The notes below the pieces were generated by a model. That model had not been told where the DNA came from and did no database searches. It saw nothing but the letters and a program-made list of their open reading frames with translations. Below are positions 17,946 to 28,200 of a stretch of 64,000 bases of DNA, in pieces (the first letter of the stretch is position 1; each line of letters starts with the position of its first letter). This DNA is from Arthrobacter sp. ISL-85 (GTDB lineage: Bacteria; Actinomycetota; Actinomycetes; Actinomycetales; Micrococcaceae), in NCBI RefSeq assembly GCF_018613675.1, contig NZ_JAGGPQ010000017.1, positions 124,001 through 188,000 of the forward strand. The letters run 5' to 3'. The translations under genes were made by a program, and so were the position numbers.

Positions 17946-18865
17946 ACACCATGGCCATTTTGACACCTTCCTATTCGCCCGACCTCCCCAGTTTCATTCG
18001 ATTGCACGAATCTGTCCTGCGTAATACGGGGGAAAGTACGAGGCACCATGTCATTGTCCCGAAGCGGGATCTTTCCGTCTTCCGGGCCATAAGCTCGCCG
18101 CGACTTGATGTTTGGAGTGAATCCGAGTTCCTGCCCAAGGGATTCGTGACGACCGATGGAGTCGCTGCACTCTGGCGGCGGATCCCGATTGCGCCGCGCT
18201 CCATCAACTGCAGCGCAATCAACCTTCAAAAGCCCTGGCCGCCGGTCCGCGGCTGGATTCTCCAGCAAATCCTGAAACTATCCGCTTCTACAAAGCTGAA
18301 CTGTGACGCTGTAGTTGTCATCGATTCAGACGTCGTACTAGTTCGCCCAATGCCTGTGGAAACCTTTATCCGTGACGGAGTGGTGCGTCTCTACGAGAAA
18401 CCGGACGGGATTACCGCTGACCTTTCACGCCACGTGCTGTGGACAAAGACGGCTTATGACCTTTTGGGTCTCCCCTGGCGCCCGCAGTCAACCTTTCCGG
18501 ACTACGTGGGCGGGATAGTGTCTTGGGACCCTCAGGTGCTTCAAGGCTGCCTCGACCGGATACAACAGGTTTGTGGCTCAGACTGGGCCAGTGAAGTGGC
18601 TGGCCGCCTGCACTTCAGCGAATTCATTCTTTACGGAACGTACCTCCGGCATTTCGGCACCGAACGCCAAGGTTCATTTGGAGCAGCCTCAACACTGTGC
18701 CACAGCTACTGGTCCCCCAGCCCGTTATCCGAAGAGGATGCTGAAACTTTCGTTGCTGCTTATCCTCCCGAAGACTTGGCAGTGCACGTCCAATCGAATT
18801 CCGGCACGCCCTCACATGTAATTGAATCGGTTGTGGCTGGTCTTGCAGTGCGGTCCCGCCCATGA
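17942..18865 (+). CDS. DUF6492-type putative glycosyltransferase
   Basis: 307 residues. MAILTPSYSPDLPSFIRLH at the start and VVVIDSDVVLVRPM (DxD at about 128-130) are characteristic of a small glycosyltransferase-like family annotated as DUF6492. DYVGGIVSWD and HFSEFILYGTYL lie later. The acceptor and sugar are unknown. The fold is probably GT-A, with the DSD as metal site. It overlaps both neighbours by 4 bp, so it is made with the rest of the assembly machinery. Confidence 0.72.
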   Translation: MNTMAILTPSYSPDLPSFIRLHESVLRNTGESTRHHVIVPKRDLSVFRAISSPRLDVWSESEFLPKGFVTTDGVAALWRRIPIAPRSINCSAINLQKPWPPVRGWILQQILKLSASTKLNCDAVVVIDSDVVLVRPMPVETFIRDGVVRLYEKPDGITADLSRHVLWTKTAYDLLGLPWRPQSTFPDYVGGIVSWDPQVLQGCLDRIQQVCGSDWASEVAGRLHFSEFILYGTYLRHFGTERQGSFGAASTLCHSYWSPSPLSEEDAETFVAAYPPEDLAVHVQSNSGTPSHVIESVVAGLAVRSRP

Positions 18866-20232
18866 CATCTCCGGCCGTCCCAGGACGGAGACACCGCCCG
18901 CCGGCAGTCCTGTATATCCTGCTGGTCACCACCCTCATTCTGCCTTCCTACATGGTGCTGCCGGCACTCGGCGCAAGTGGGAGTGTAAGCCAAATGCTGG
19001 CCGTTGGAGTGTTCTTCCTATGGCTCGCCGCGTCAGCCTTTGGCCTGCACGACCCCATGGCATTCGGCCACCCGGGCAGGGGCGCCATGCTTTTCTGGAT
19101 TGTTGCCTCGTGCGCGAGCTACGCAGCTATGTTTGCCGGTTTCAGTGGAGGTAACGACGCCGCCGAACGCGCTGCAGCAGACCGCTGGCTGGTCCTGGTC
19201 GTCGCAGGGGCAGGTGTCACCTTGGCTACCACCGAGACGATCAGGACGATCGATTCGGTCAAGTCCGTTACGCGGTGGGTTATGGCAGGAGCGGCATTTT
19301 GCTGCGTGGTGGCTCTGATCCAATTTTCATTCCGGATCAACCCGATGGAGTGGGTGGCGTCCCTGATGCCTGGTTTCGAAGACAATGGCGCGGGCACAGC
19401 ATTCCAAGGCCGCGAGGCTTTCATGCGTGTGGCCGGTACTACGATGCATCCAATTGAATTAGGCGTGATCTGCTCAATGCTTCTGCCTCTGTCGATCTGG
19501 TGGGGCCTCTATGACACTGCAGCCCGGACATGGGTCCGTGCAGCATTGCCGGTACTGCTCTTCAGTGGAAACGTCATTACCGTTTCCCGCACAGGCCTGA
19601 TTGGTCTGGCAGTCGTCGCGCTTATTCTTATTCCCTACCTACCGACCCTGTGGAGGCAGTGGGCCGTGCTAATAATTCCGGTTGCCATTGCCGGAATGTT
19701 CCTCTTTGTGCCGGGAATGGTGTCCACCTTTTTCTCCTCTGCAACAGCTGGCTCATCCGATTCCTCCATCACCTACAGAACCGATGACTACCCGCTCGCA
19801 TGGCAGCTTTTCTTCGAACGGCCCTGGCTGGGCCTTGGCCCGGGAACATGGATGCCCACGAACGCGAAAGACATCTTTGACAATCAATATCTGCTGACTG
19901 TGGCAACGATGGGTGGGATTGGACTTACTGCGTTGCTGGCATATTTCCTCGCGCCATTCTTCGCGAGCCTAACCGCCGCACATCACGCCCCGACGACTGA
20001 GATCCGCAGTCTAGGGGGTGCCGTGGGCGCATCAATGCTCGTCGCGGCGGTATCGGCGGGGACCTTCGATGCCCTGTCGTTTCAGACCTTCGCCCTCATC
20101 TGCCCATTCTTCATAGGCCTCAGCGGAGTGGTGTGGCTGCTGGTCAAACAACAACTTTCCACATCGCTGCCGGTGGTGCTTCCGCCGGCCGCCCACAAAC
20201 GTATCCGGGAAGGAAAATCATGGACCCGCTGA
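18862..20232 (+). CDS. Wzy/O-antigen-ligase-like membrane polymerase
   Basis: 456 residues with 10-12 predicted hydrophobic helices. The large loop near RTDDYPLAWQLFFERPWLG, followed by GLGPGTW, is the O-antigen ligase (Wzy_C/WaaL) signature. An SRTGLIGL stretch precedes it, as in many polymerases. It would polymerise flipped repeat units or ligate glycan on the outer face of the membrane. It starts with ATGA overlap and its C-terminal end overlaps the Wzz start by 13 bp. It is the only polymerase candidate in the locus. Confidence 0.85.
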   Translation: MTSPAVPGRRHRPPAVLYILLVTTLILPSYMVLPALGASGSVSQMLAVGVFFLWLAASAFGLHDPMAFGHPGRGAMLFWIVASCASYAAMFAGFSGGNDAAERAAADRWLVLVVAGAGVTLATTETIRTIDSVKSVTRWVMAGAAFCCVVALIQFSFRINPMEWVASLMPGFEDNGAGTAFQGREAFMRVAGTTMHPIELGVICSMLLPLSIWWGLYDTAARTWVRAALPVLLFSGNVITVSRTGLIGLAVVALILIPYLPTLWRQWAVLIIPVAIAGMFLFVPGMVSTFFSSATAGSSDSSITYRTDDYPLAWQLFFERPWLGLGPGTWMPTNAKDIFDNQYLLTVATMGGIGLTALLAYFLAPFFASLTAAHHAPTTEIRSLGGAVGASMLVAAVSAGTFDALSFQTFALICPFFIGLSGVVWLLVKQQLSTSLPVVLPPAAHKRIREGKSWTR

Positions 20233-21116
20233 CCGTCCTGACCACCGTATGGCGCCACAAGTGGGTCACTTTGCCAATAGTGGTATTGACCATGGCCGCT
20301 TGCCTGTACGTATATCTCTACGCTCCGCGCACGTACGAGGCGGACGTTTCGTACGCCTTGACGGCGCCTGACGTGCCCTCAAACCTTGAGCTGGAAAGAG
20401 ACCCGGACCTGGCCAAGCTCAACTCCAATAATCCTTACCTGCGGAGCAACGATAGTTCTTTGCTAGCTCAGGTAGTGATTACGAAGCTTTCGGACCCGGC
20501 TTATCTTGACCAGCTTAAGGAGGCAGGATTCGGCACAGACTTCAAGATAGCGCCTGTTGCCAGCCTTGGAATGGGACTGGTCACCGTTACGGCGACTTCG
20601 CCCTCGGAGGCTGAGGCCGTTGGCACAGCCAAGCTTGTGGGCGAACAGTTCACCTCCACGCTCAATTCTGTGCAGAAGGTGAACGGAGCAGACGATCGTT
20701 ATCTTTACTCACCCATCCTGGTTAGGGGACCGGGGCCGGCGAAGGAACTGTTCTCCAACCGGCTGCGGTCACTGATTATGGTTGGCATCGCCGGAAGTGT
20801 TCTGCTGTTTGGTTCGGTGTCCGTTGCAAGGGCAAGAATGGTGCGGCGCCGGCAAAATGCGGATAGCGCTGATGGTGACAACCCAAGCAGGACTTCCCGC
20901 ATCCCTTCCGAAACCGGCCCCACTGGGCCGGAAGCTCCGGTAAGGCAGCGGAAAGGCCGACGAGCCAATACAACAATCTCTCCGCCAGAATCAGGCACCC
21001 CCTACCCGGAATCCCCATCTGTGCCGGGGGGAACAACGCCCCAAGGGAACAACGACAAGAAAGACAACCCAGACAACCATCGTTTGATAACAGCCGGAAG
21101 AACTCCAGGCGACTAG
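20220..21116 (+). CDS. Wzz-type chain-length determinant without tyrosine kinase domain
   Basis: 298 residues. ATG 20220 has a GGGAAGGAAAA ribosome-binding site and starts MDPLTVLTTVWRHKWVT, a typical Wzz N terminus; the longer upstream frame is within the polymerase gene. The first membrane helix is about 15-33, an extracytoplasmic coiled region follows, and the second helix is about 184-202. The C-terminal ~95 residues are a polar tail rich in Pro, Arg, Ser and Thr. There is no Walker A, so no BY-kinase domain, unlike many Gram-positive Wzz/CpsC-CpsD systems. It likely sets polymer length with the adjacent Wzy. Confidence 0.82.
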   Translation: MDPLTVLTTVWRHKWVTLPIVVLTMAACLYVYLYAPRTYEADVSYALTAPDVPSNLELERDPDLAKLNSNNPYLRSNDSSLLAQVVITKLSDPAYLDQLKEAGFGTDFKIAPVASLGMGLVTVTATSPSEAEAVGTAKLVGEQFTSTLNSVQKVNGADDRYLYSPILVRGPGPAKELFSNRLRSLIMVGIAGSVLLFGSVSVARARMVRRRQNADSADGDNPSRTSRIPSETGPTGPEAPVRQRKGRRANTTISPPESGTPYPESPSVPGGTTPQGNNDKKDNPDNHRLITAGRTPGD

Positions 21117-21141
21117 GCCGGAAGAGGTGTACGTGGAAGCC

Positions 21142-22461
21142 ATGAAAACAACACGCACAGCAACGGCGGTCCTTGCAGTCGTCCTCGTTATTACCGGATG
21201 CCAGGCCATGCCGGCTACAACGGGAGTGAGCAGGCTGGCGACGGAAAGGAATGCAGGGGCCCCGCCACGATACCTGCGAAACGTTGATGGGGGTGCAGAT
21301 TATTTTAAGAGGTTCAGCAAACCACTTCCTTTATCGCCCACCTTTTTCCCGGTTGGCGTATGGCTGGAAAGCATCACCAGCATGGATGAGATACACCGGG
21401 ACGCCGACGTAGGAATCAACGTTTATGTTGATCTGACAGCCGACTCAAATCTTTCTCTTTTGGATGGATCCGGCCCCTTTGCATTGTCCAGTTCTCCATC
21501 TTTAAGAGATAACGGCGCGGTCCTGGCAGATGAGCCGGACATGTGGGCGGGTCCAGGTAATGACAAATGGACAGGAAAATGGCCCGGTCAAGGAGCTGTT
21601 TGCGAACCAGAAGCGGGCCGCTGTGGTTATACAGTTCAAGGCCAACTGGCAAAAGGAGTCGAAAACTCCAAAATGGCCTACGCGAATTACGGTAAGGGCG
21701 TCACCTTTTGGGAATCAGACGGGGAAGCAGCACGTTTCGTCAATGAGTATCAGGATGTGGTGTCTGCGGACAATTATTGGTTCACGGACCCCAATATCTG
21801 CGGCAAAAGTGAGGGCGGCTCCTTGGTCAAGGGGGAGCGGTCTTTGACCGAGTCCGAATGCCGGTTGCCGGCCAACTATGGCTGGACTGTGGACCGTGTC
21901 CGGTCGCTGGTCAGCCCGGAAGGAAGCAAACCGGTGTGGTCCTTTGTTGAGGTGGGACAACCCTTCGATGCGTCCACCGAAGCCGTCACGGGACCGCAAA
22001 TCCGTGCCGCGGTCTGGAACAGTATCATTCACGGAGCGCGGGGAATCGTCTACTTCAACCACAGTTTCGGTGGCGGTTGCCGTTCCTTCCACGTCCTTCG
22101 GGAGGGCTGTGCCCAACAGACAAGGGCTGAAGTCACTGCGCTCAACCGGCAGCTTGCGGAGCTTGCGCCCGTACTCAACGCGCCATTCCTAGACAATGCC
22201 GTTATTCACAATGAGACTGTCCAGAGCGCTGTCAAGGTTTACGACGGTTCCCTGTTCATCCTCACTTCCTCTGCCCGCGCCGCTTCCCAGGACGCTGTGT
22301 TCGAACTTCCATGTCTTGCGAACGGGGGTGGAAACGTAACAGTTCTGGGCGAAAACCGAAGCCTAAATATGGAGAAGGGCACCTTCCAGGATTCCTTTCC
22401 AAATGGAAATGCCGTCCACCTATACCGACTTGACGGTGCGGCCCCGCTCTGCATGCCGTAG
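21142..22461 (+). CDS. Secreted lipoprotein, glycoside-hydrolase-like, function unknown
   Basis: 439 residues from ATG 21142; GTG 21127 or GTG 21133 in frame could add three to five residues. A lipoprotein signal is clear: basic MKTTRT, hydrophobic stretch, and lipobox VITGC. The mature part contains FFPVGVWLES, a DEPDMW block, a SADNYWF block, VWSFVEVGQ and GARGIVYFNHSFGGG. That order resembles TIM-barrel glycosidases of the glycosyl hydrolase type, with the DEPDMW acids as possible catalytic residues. It may trim or process the polysaccharide outside the cell. It closes the rightward operon, 25 bp after the Wzz gene, and its GC content looks lower than that of its neighbours. Confidence 0.65.
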   Translation: MKTTRTATAVLAVVLVITGCQAMPATTGVSRLATERNAGAPPRYLRNVDGGADYFKRFSKPLPLSPTFFPVGVWLESITSMDEIHRDADVGINVYVDLTADSNLSLLDGSGPFALSSSPSLRDNGAVLADEPDMWAGPGNDKWTGKWPGQGAVCEPEAGRCGYTVQGQLAKGVENSKMAYANYGKGVTFWESDGEAARFVNEYQDVVSADNYWFTDPNICGKSEGGSLVKGERSLTESECRLPANYGWTVDRVRSLVSPEGSKPVWSFVEVGQPFDASTEAVTGPQIRAAVWNSIIHGARGIVYFNHSFGGGCRSFHVLREGCAQQTRAEVTALNRQLAELAPVLNAPFLDNAVIHNETVQSAVKVYDGSLFILTSSARAASQDAVFELPCLANGGGNVTVLGENRSLNMEKGTFQDSFPNGNAVHLYRLDGAAPLCMP

Positions 22462-22486
22462 ACGACATATACGAGTAACTAAGGCG

Positions 22487-22531
22487 AGTGGAGCGCCCTT
22501 GGATCCTAAGGGACAGAACGGCCGCTCCACT
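22487..22531. terminator. Nested hairpin terminator between convergent polysaccharide units
   Basis: AGTGGAGCG (22487-22495) pairs with CGCTCCACT (22523-22531). Inside lies a second stem built from CCCTT and AAGGG around the palindrome GGATCC. It sits exactly between two converging genes (stops at 22461 and 22540), so it probably stops transcription from both sides. Confidence 0.65.
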
Positions 22532-22539
22532 GCTCTTGT

Positions 22540-23376
22540 CTAGGGCCTGGTGTCCGTCCTACTGGTTTCGTCCCGTTCCCAAGTCGCGGTTCGGGAGGCA
22601 CCACCCTTGCCATCCGGGCGACGACCCAGCAAGGCAAAGACACCGTAGACTACGGCATCGAACGCGGAGAGCAGACTGTGGACTGACCCTGCCAGTTCGC
22701 GTACTGTGCGCACGGTATGCGACCCCTGAAGGTGTTGAAGCTCACCATTTCCACGATAAATTCTCTTCAAGGTCGCAATTAGGGCGCGGGCGGTCCGCGG
22801 AGTGTGCACCGTCACGGGATGGCATGGCACCACGGCCTTCTCGTGAGCGCGATAGAGCCGGTCAATCAGGCAATCGTCCGCTGTGACCGGCGGAAACTCC
22901 CCGAGCCTGTTGTGGCCCTTCTCATTGACCCCGTAAACACCCGCTCCCCACATCGACGCTGCCGATTGGGGCAACCGGGTCCTGGCGCGGTAATAGGCGC
23001 GGACAGGCCAGGTTGCTCCCGAATAGTCATAACGAAATGCAGGACGGGCGCAGTAAACAGTCTCACTGCCTGCCAAAAGTTCCAGCGTGGCAAACAGCGC
23101 ATCCAGGGTAAGTTCGATGTCGGCATCAAGATAGAGCCGAGGCCAGTGGCTTGCGGTCCTGTCTGCCGCGTTCAAGGCCGCCGTCTTTGATGCTTCACCA
23201 ATTTCGATCACCCGCACCCGCGGATAGGATCTGGCTACGGCGGCTGTCTGATCAGTACAGCCGTTGCATGCCACTATGACCTCAACCGTTCCGCTGGAAA
23301 TCGCTTGGGCCAGGCTGTCAAGAGTGCGGGGGAGTACGGCCGCTTCATTGTGCGCCGGTATGATCACTGTTCCCAC
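22540..23376 (-). CDS. Family 2 glycosyltransferase
   Basis: 278 residues. GT-A fold: GTVIIPAHNEAAVLPRTL, VIVACNGCTDQT, and a metal site LYLDADIELT (DAD at about 82-84). MWGAGVYGVNEKG and VTADDCLIDRL follow. The first 230 residues hold the catalytic domain, and a hydrophobic VVYGVFALLG segment near 245 may contact the membrane. The start overlaps the end of the upstream WecG-GT2 gene by 13 bp. It is the last gene of a leftward three-gene unit that faces the main operon and likely decorates the same polymer. Acceptor and donor unknown. Confidence 0.85.
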   Translation of the reverse strand: MGTVIIPAHNEAAVLPRTLDSLAQAISSGTVEVIVACNGCTDQTAAVARSYPRVRVIEIGEASKTAALNAADRTASHWPRLYLDADIELTLDALFATLELLAGSETVYCARPAFRYDYSGATWPVRAYYRARTRLPQSAASMWGAGVYGVNEKGHNRLGEFPPVTADDCLIDRLYRAHEKAVVPCHPVTVHTPRTARALIATLKRIYRGNGELQHLQGSHTVRTVRELAGSVHSLLSAFDAVVYGVFALLGRRPDGKGGASRTATWERDETSRTDTRP

Positions 23377-25265
23377 TGGGACGCCCCTCTCCTTAGCGGC
23401 CTATTCCCGTAGTTCTCCGCGTGAGGGAGGTCCACCCACTTGCGTTCGCGGGTCACAGCGGCCAAGATCAACTGTTGCCCGTGCAGAGGTGATCTCAGCA
23501 GGGCTGAGAGAACGACAGCTGCACGGAATGCCCGGGCGTAGCTCCTGGTGTGGAATTTGCGGACGTACCTGATTCTGTTGGCCGCCATCAATGCCGCCAA
23601 TGCTGTCGAGGTCCCCGATCCTGCCCTTGAATGAAACATACGTGCCTGGGGTTCGAACCAAACCTCCATGCCCGCACTCCGGACCCGGTGCATGAAATCT
23701 GTTTCCTCCGAATACAGGAAGTACTCCTCATCCCAGTCGCCCGCCATTTGTGCCGCGTCTGGACGAATCATCAACGCAGCTCCGGTTGCCCAGTCCACCC
23801 TGTGGGGATGCAGATAGCTTTCTCTGTCAAATTCGGTTTCGGCCAGCCACTCCGGCCGGCCGGGGAGCCTGCTTCCCAACACTGCATCACCAAATGCCCT
23901 GCACACGCTGGGTTCGCGGCGCAGGGAATGATAAACGGTCCTATCGTCGTCCATGAGGAGTGGGACCACTACGCCTGCCCCGCAAATCGCCATTCTTCTG
24001 CGCATCGCCCGGATGGCACCTCTCTCAAGACGCATATCCGGGTTAAGGATTAGGAATGAATCTGCAGATCCAGCCTTCTTCATTGCAACATTAATTGCTG
24101 CGGAATATCCCAGATTTCCACCCGTTGGAAACGCATATACCTCCGGAAATTTTTCCAGTTCGTTGAGTGTGCCAGGCCCGGGAGAGTTGTCCGCGACGAT
24201 GACTTTAATGGTTTGGTCCCTGGTCTCAGCCTTCAGGCTGTTGAGGAGCGCCGCGACGTCGCGTTCGTTGTTGTATGTAACTACGAGTGCAGCCACATCC
24301 GTTTTCTCCCCCTTGGCAGAGAAACCCTCGCTCCGCAGTAACTCATTTTCCGTCGAGGTGCTTCGGTCCGGTTTAGGAAGCGCCTCCGCCGCCCCGCAAC
24401 TCTGAGTCCTGAGCTTAAGATAGGCCTCGGGTCCTTGGACCAAGTAGCGGTTGGCCAAACGTCGTGGCTCCAGTGCAAGCCGCCACGCCCACTCCATTCC
24501 AAGGTTTTGTGCGAGTTCGGGGGCCCGGGGAACTCGGCGCGCCAAGAAATCCACGGCCGCACCAAAGGCAAGCAGAACCTTGGCGCCTGTGAACTGGCCG
24601 AATTCCGATATCCAAAGTTCCTGCCGGGGCTTACCTAGGCAAACGAAAAGAATATCTGTTTGGGCTGCGGCGATATCAGCGGCCAGTACCGCCGACGCCG
24701 ACTGGTCCGTCAACTCAGCTCGGTCAGGGGCCCACCAGCCCGCTACCTGGAGGTTCGGGTGCGTCGAGGACAGGCTGGAGTGAACCAGCCGGTGGGCTTC
24801 TTCGGATCCGCCAAGGAAACCCACCCGGGTGCCTTTAGCCTCCGCCGCATCAAGCACAGGTCCTATTAGGTCGCTGCCCGCAAGCCTGGGCCACGTCCGT
24901 CCCGTGAGTTTTCCAGCCCGGGACACCAAAGGCGAGCCATCCAGCAGCGGTAGCCACTCGACTGCCGAGGGTCGCTCCATAACTTCGGCCCAGCGACTGC
25001 CTGCGCCAAAATGCTGCAGGTGGTCCAGGTTCACGGATGCGACAGCAAGAGGGACACCATGTGCGTCCTGCGCGCGGTCCATAACCGTGCGCAGGGCCTC
25101 ATCGATTTCCATGAGCTTGACCGAAGCCCCGCCCAGGCGAAGCCATTGGCTACAACCTTTCTCCGGGGGGCGACTTCCTTTGTTGTTCGGCTCGCCAATG
25201 AGGAAAACGGAGCTGAGCGTTGCTGGCGGCTGGATGAAGTTACGGAAAGAACCAGACACTGTCAC
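23364..25265 (-). CDS. Fused WecG/TagA/CpsF glycosyltransferase and family 2 glycosyltransferase
   Basis: 633 residues from GTG 25265, preceded by GAAAGG at normal spacing; the frame extends 103 codons further upstream but that stretch overlaps the DUF4082 gene and is not conserved in character. Residues about 50-260 are a WecG/TagA domain (GT26): LLDGSPLV, FLGGSEEA, FVCLGKPRQELW, GAAVDFLA, EWAWRLALEPRRL. Residues about 302-580 are a rhamnosyltransferase-like GT2 domain: VVTYNNERD, FPTGGNLGYSAA, LNPDMRL. The linker is about 40 polar residues. One protein may add two successive sugars. Both domains look complete. Confidence 0.85.
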   Translation of the reverse strand: MTVSGSFRNFIQPPATLSSVFLIGEPNNKGSRPPEKGCSQWLRLGGASVKLMEIDEALRTVMDRAQDAHGVPLAVASVNLDHLQHFGAGSRWAEVMERPSAVEWLPLLDGSPLVSRAGKLTGRTWPRLAGSDLIGPVLDAAEAKGTRVGFLGGSEEAHRLVHSSLSSTHPNLQVAGWWAPDRAELTDQSASAVLAADIAAAQTDILFVCLGKPRQELWISEFGQFTGAKVLLAFGAAVDFLARRVPRAPELAQNLGMEWAWRLALEPRRLANRYLVQGPEAYLKLRTQSCGAAEALPKPDRSTSTENELLRSEGFSAKGEKTDVAALVVTYNNERDVAALLNSLKAETRDQTIKVIVADNSPGPGTLNELEKFPEVYAFPTGGNLGYSAAINVAMKKAGSADSFLILNPDMRLERGAIRAMRRRMAICGAGVVVPLLMDDDRTVYHSLRREPSVCRAFGDAVLGSRLPGRPEWLAETEFDRESYLHPHRVDWATGAALMIRPDAAQMAGDWDEEYFLYSEETDFMHRVRSAGMEVWFEPQARMFHSRAGSGTSTALAALMAANRIRYVRKFHTRSYARAFRAAVVLSALLRSPLHGQQLILAAVTRERKWVDLPHAENYGNRPLRRGASQWEQ

Positions 25266-25296
25266 GATGGCTAACCTTTCGTTGGATCTTGTGGTG

Positions 25297-28200
25297 CTAG
25301 GAACGGTTGAAGACCACGTCAACCCAGTAATTTGTGCTTCTGAAACTGCTCGCCGGGAATCCGCTGGCGCCGTAGGCGTATACACCGTTGGGCCCGTCAA
25401 AGCCGTCTGCCAGGGCGTGCAAGGGTGCGCTGTCCACTCCTGCTGTGCTGAAGTAGTCCCGCGTGGACGAGTAGAACCCGACGGGCGCGTAGTACGACAC
25501 GACGTAAGTGGTGTTCGCCGTGATGGCAACGGGAGCATCAAATAGCGCCTGCTGCCATCCCGAGGAGGATTCATTTACGAAGGTGACCGTCGCCAGCAGT
25601 GCCCCACCGCCGGACCACAGGTGCCCCACATGCGTTCCCGTATTAGAGGTGCCCTTGTAAAAACGGATTCCTGAAACAGTCCCGGCGACGTCGGACCGGA
25701 ACCTCATGCCCACTTCTGTGGCCTTGCGGTCATTGGTATTGGCGGTCGCGGGAACGGACGTTGGGCTGAAGACGCTGCAAGGGCAAGCTGCCGGCGCGGC
25801 TTTGGTCGTGAACGTCCATGAATACGGTGATGCCATGGGAGTTCCTGCCGAATTTGTGGCGCCCGAAACCGTTGCCGTGTAATTGGTGCTGAAGCCGAGG
25901 AGCCCAGACGGCGCGAAGGTGGCGGTGTTGGTCCCTGCATCGTAGAAAACTGAGCCTGGTACGTCCGCGCCGGTGGCGCTCTTCACGGTGAAGACGACCG
26001 TGGACGCGGTTACTGGTTGGTTGAATGTGGCTGTGGGCTGCACGCTCTCCGACACCCCCGAGGCGCTGGGAGCGGGTGACACGGACGCTACCGCCGGTGC
26101 GGTCCCTGCATTCCCGCCGCTGAACACCACATCAACCCAGTAATTGGTGTTGTTGTAGCTGTCGGAAGGGAAAGCGGAGGAGCCGTAGCGGTAAACGCCG
26201 TTCGGGCCGTCAAAACCGGATGCAAGACCATGCAACGGCGCGTTATCGGCAGCACTGTTGAAGTATCCGCTGTCTGAGGAGTAATACCCGTTGGACGAAA
26301 AGTAGGACACCACATACGTCGTGTTCGCGGCGATTGGAACCGGTGCTGAGAAGAGTGCCTGCTGCCAGCCTGTTGCCGTCTCCGTCCCGAAGGTGACCGA
26401 CGCGAGGAGGGTTCCTGTCGAGGACCAAAGGTGCCCGGTGTGAGTTCCCGTGTTGGAGGGGCCTTTGTAAAAGCGGACGCCGGATACAGTCCCCGTCACA
26501 TCGGAACGGAACTTCATGCCAACTTCCACGGCATTGGGATCATCCGTACTGGCTGTGGTTGGCACGGATGCGGCGCTGAAAACACTGCAGGGGCACGCCG
26601 CCGGCTGCGCTGCAGTGGTGAAACTCCAGGAGTAGGGCGTACTCATAACCTGTCCAGCGGAGTTGGTTGCCCCGGAAACAGTGGCGGTGTAGGTGACACT
26701 GAAGGCCAAAGCACTGCCCGGACTGAAAGTCGCAGTCCGCGCCGTCGCGTCGTAAGCCACCGAGCCTTGAACGGACACGTTCGCCGAGTCTTTCAAGGTG
26801 AAGGCCACGGATGAACCAATGACGTCCTGGTTGAATGTGACTCCTGGTTTCACATCCACCGCAACAGCGGTCGCGTTGTTGGTGGGCGAAGAACTGGATA
26901 CCGCAGGCAGCAATGGAGCGGCCGTCGTTGCGAATGTCCACGTATAGGGGGCGTCCATCGTGGCCCCCGCGGTGCTCGTTGCGCCGCTCACACTCGCTGT
27001 GTAAGTGGTGTTGTAGGCAAGCGCTGATGACGGTGTGAAGGTCGCCGTGCTGGTTGTCTGGTCATACGCTACGGAACCGGCCACGGCAGCATTCGCAGAA
27101 TCCTTGACGGTGAAGACCACAGATGTGGCAGTCACCGTCTGGTTGAAAGTAGCAGATGGTTTGACCGCTACGTCGATGCCGGTTGATCCATTTACCGGGG
27201 CGACGGAAGTGACCTTCGGCGCCGAAGAGGTCGTGGAAGTATTGAAGACTACGTCCACCCAGTAGTTGGTGCTGTTATAGCTCTGGTTTGGGAAGCCGGA
27301 AGCCCCGTACGCGTACACGCCGTTCTGCCCATCGACGCCGCTCGCCAAGCCATGGAGCGGTGCATTGTCTGCTCCGCTGCTGAAAAACCCACTGCTCGCT
27401 GAGTAGAAACCGTTGGGGGCGTAGTAGGAGACAATATAGGTTGTATTGGCGTTGATGCTTACCGGGGTGGAAAAGTTGGCCTGCTGCCACCCGGCCGCCG
27501 ACTCATTTCCAAAGGTAACTGTGGCCAACAGTGTCCCAGTGCTGGACCAAAGGTGTCCGGTGTGGGTGCCCGTGTTGGTACTGCCTTTGTAGAACCGGAC
27601 GCCGGTCACGCTTCCGGAAACGTCGGATCGGAACTTCATGCCCAGTTCGACGGCAGCGCTGTCGTTTTCGGAAACGACGGCAGGAACAGCTGTCGGAAGG
27701 AAGACTGAGCAAGGGCAGCTGCTTGGCGCAGGGCCGGTGGAAAAGGTCCAGGAATACGGTGCGGCCATGCTTTGTCCCTGGGAGTTGGTCGCCCCGCTCA
27801 CCGTTGCCGTATAGGTAGTGCTGTACGCCAGCGTTCCTGTCGGGCTGTAGGTTGCAGTGTAGGTGGCGCTGTCGTACGTCACGGATCCTGGGACATTATT
27901 GTTCGCCGCATCTTTGAGGGCGAAGACAACGGACGTGCCGCCAACAGCCTGATTGAAGGTTGCCGTGGGTTTCGTGCTTACCGCTACCGATGTCGCATTG
28001 CTTGCAGGGGTCACGGATGAAACTGCCGGCGCTGGCGGGGGCGCTGCCGTAGTGAATGACCAACTGTAGGGGGTGCTCATGGTTTGGCCGGCGGCATTCG
28101 TTGCCCCGCTGACGGTCGCGGTGTAGCTGGTCGAGTAGGCCAGGCTGGCCGCCGGGGAGAAGGTTGAAGTGTTAGTTGCGGAGTCATAGGCGACAGACCC

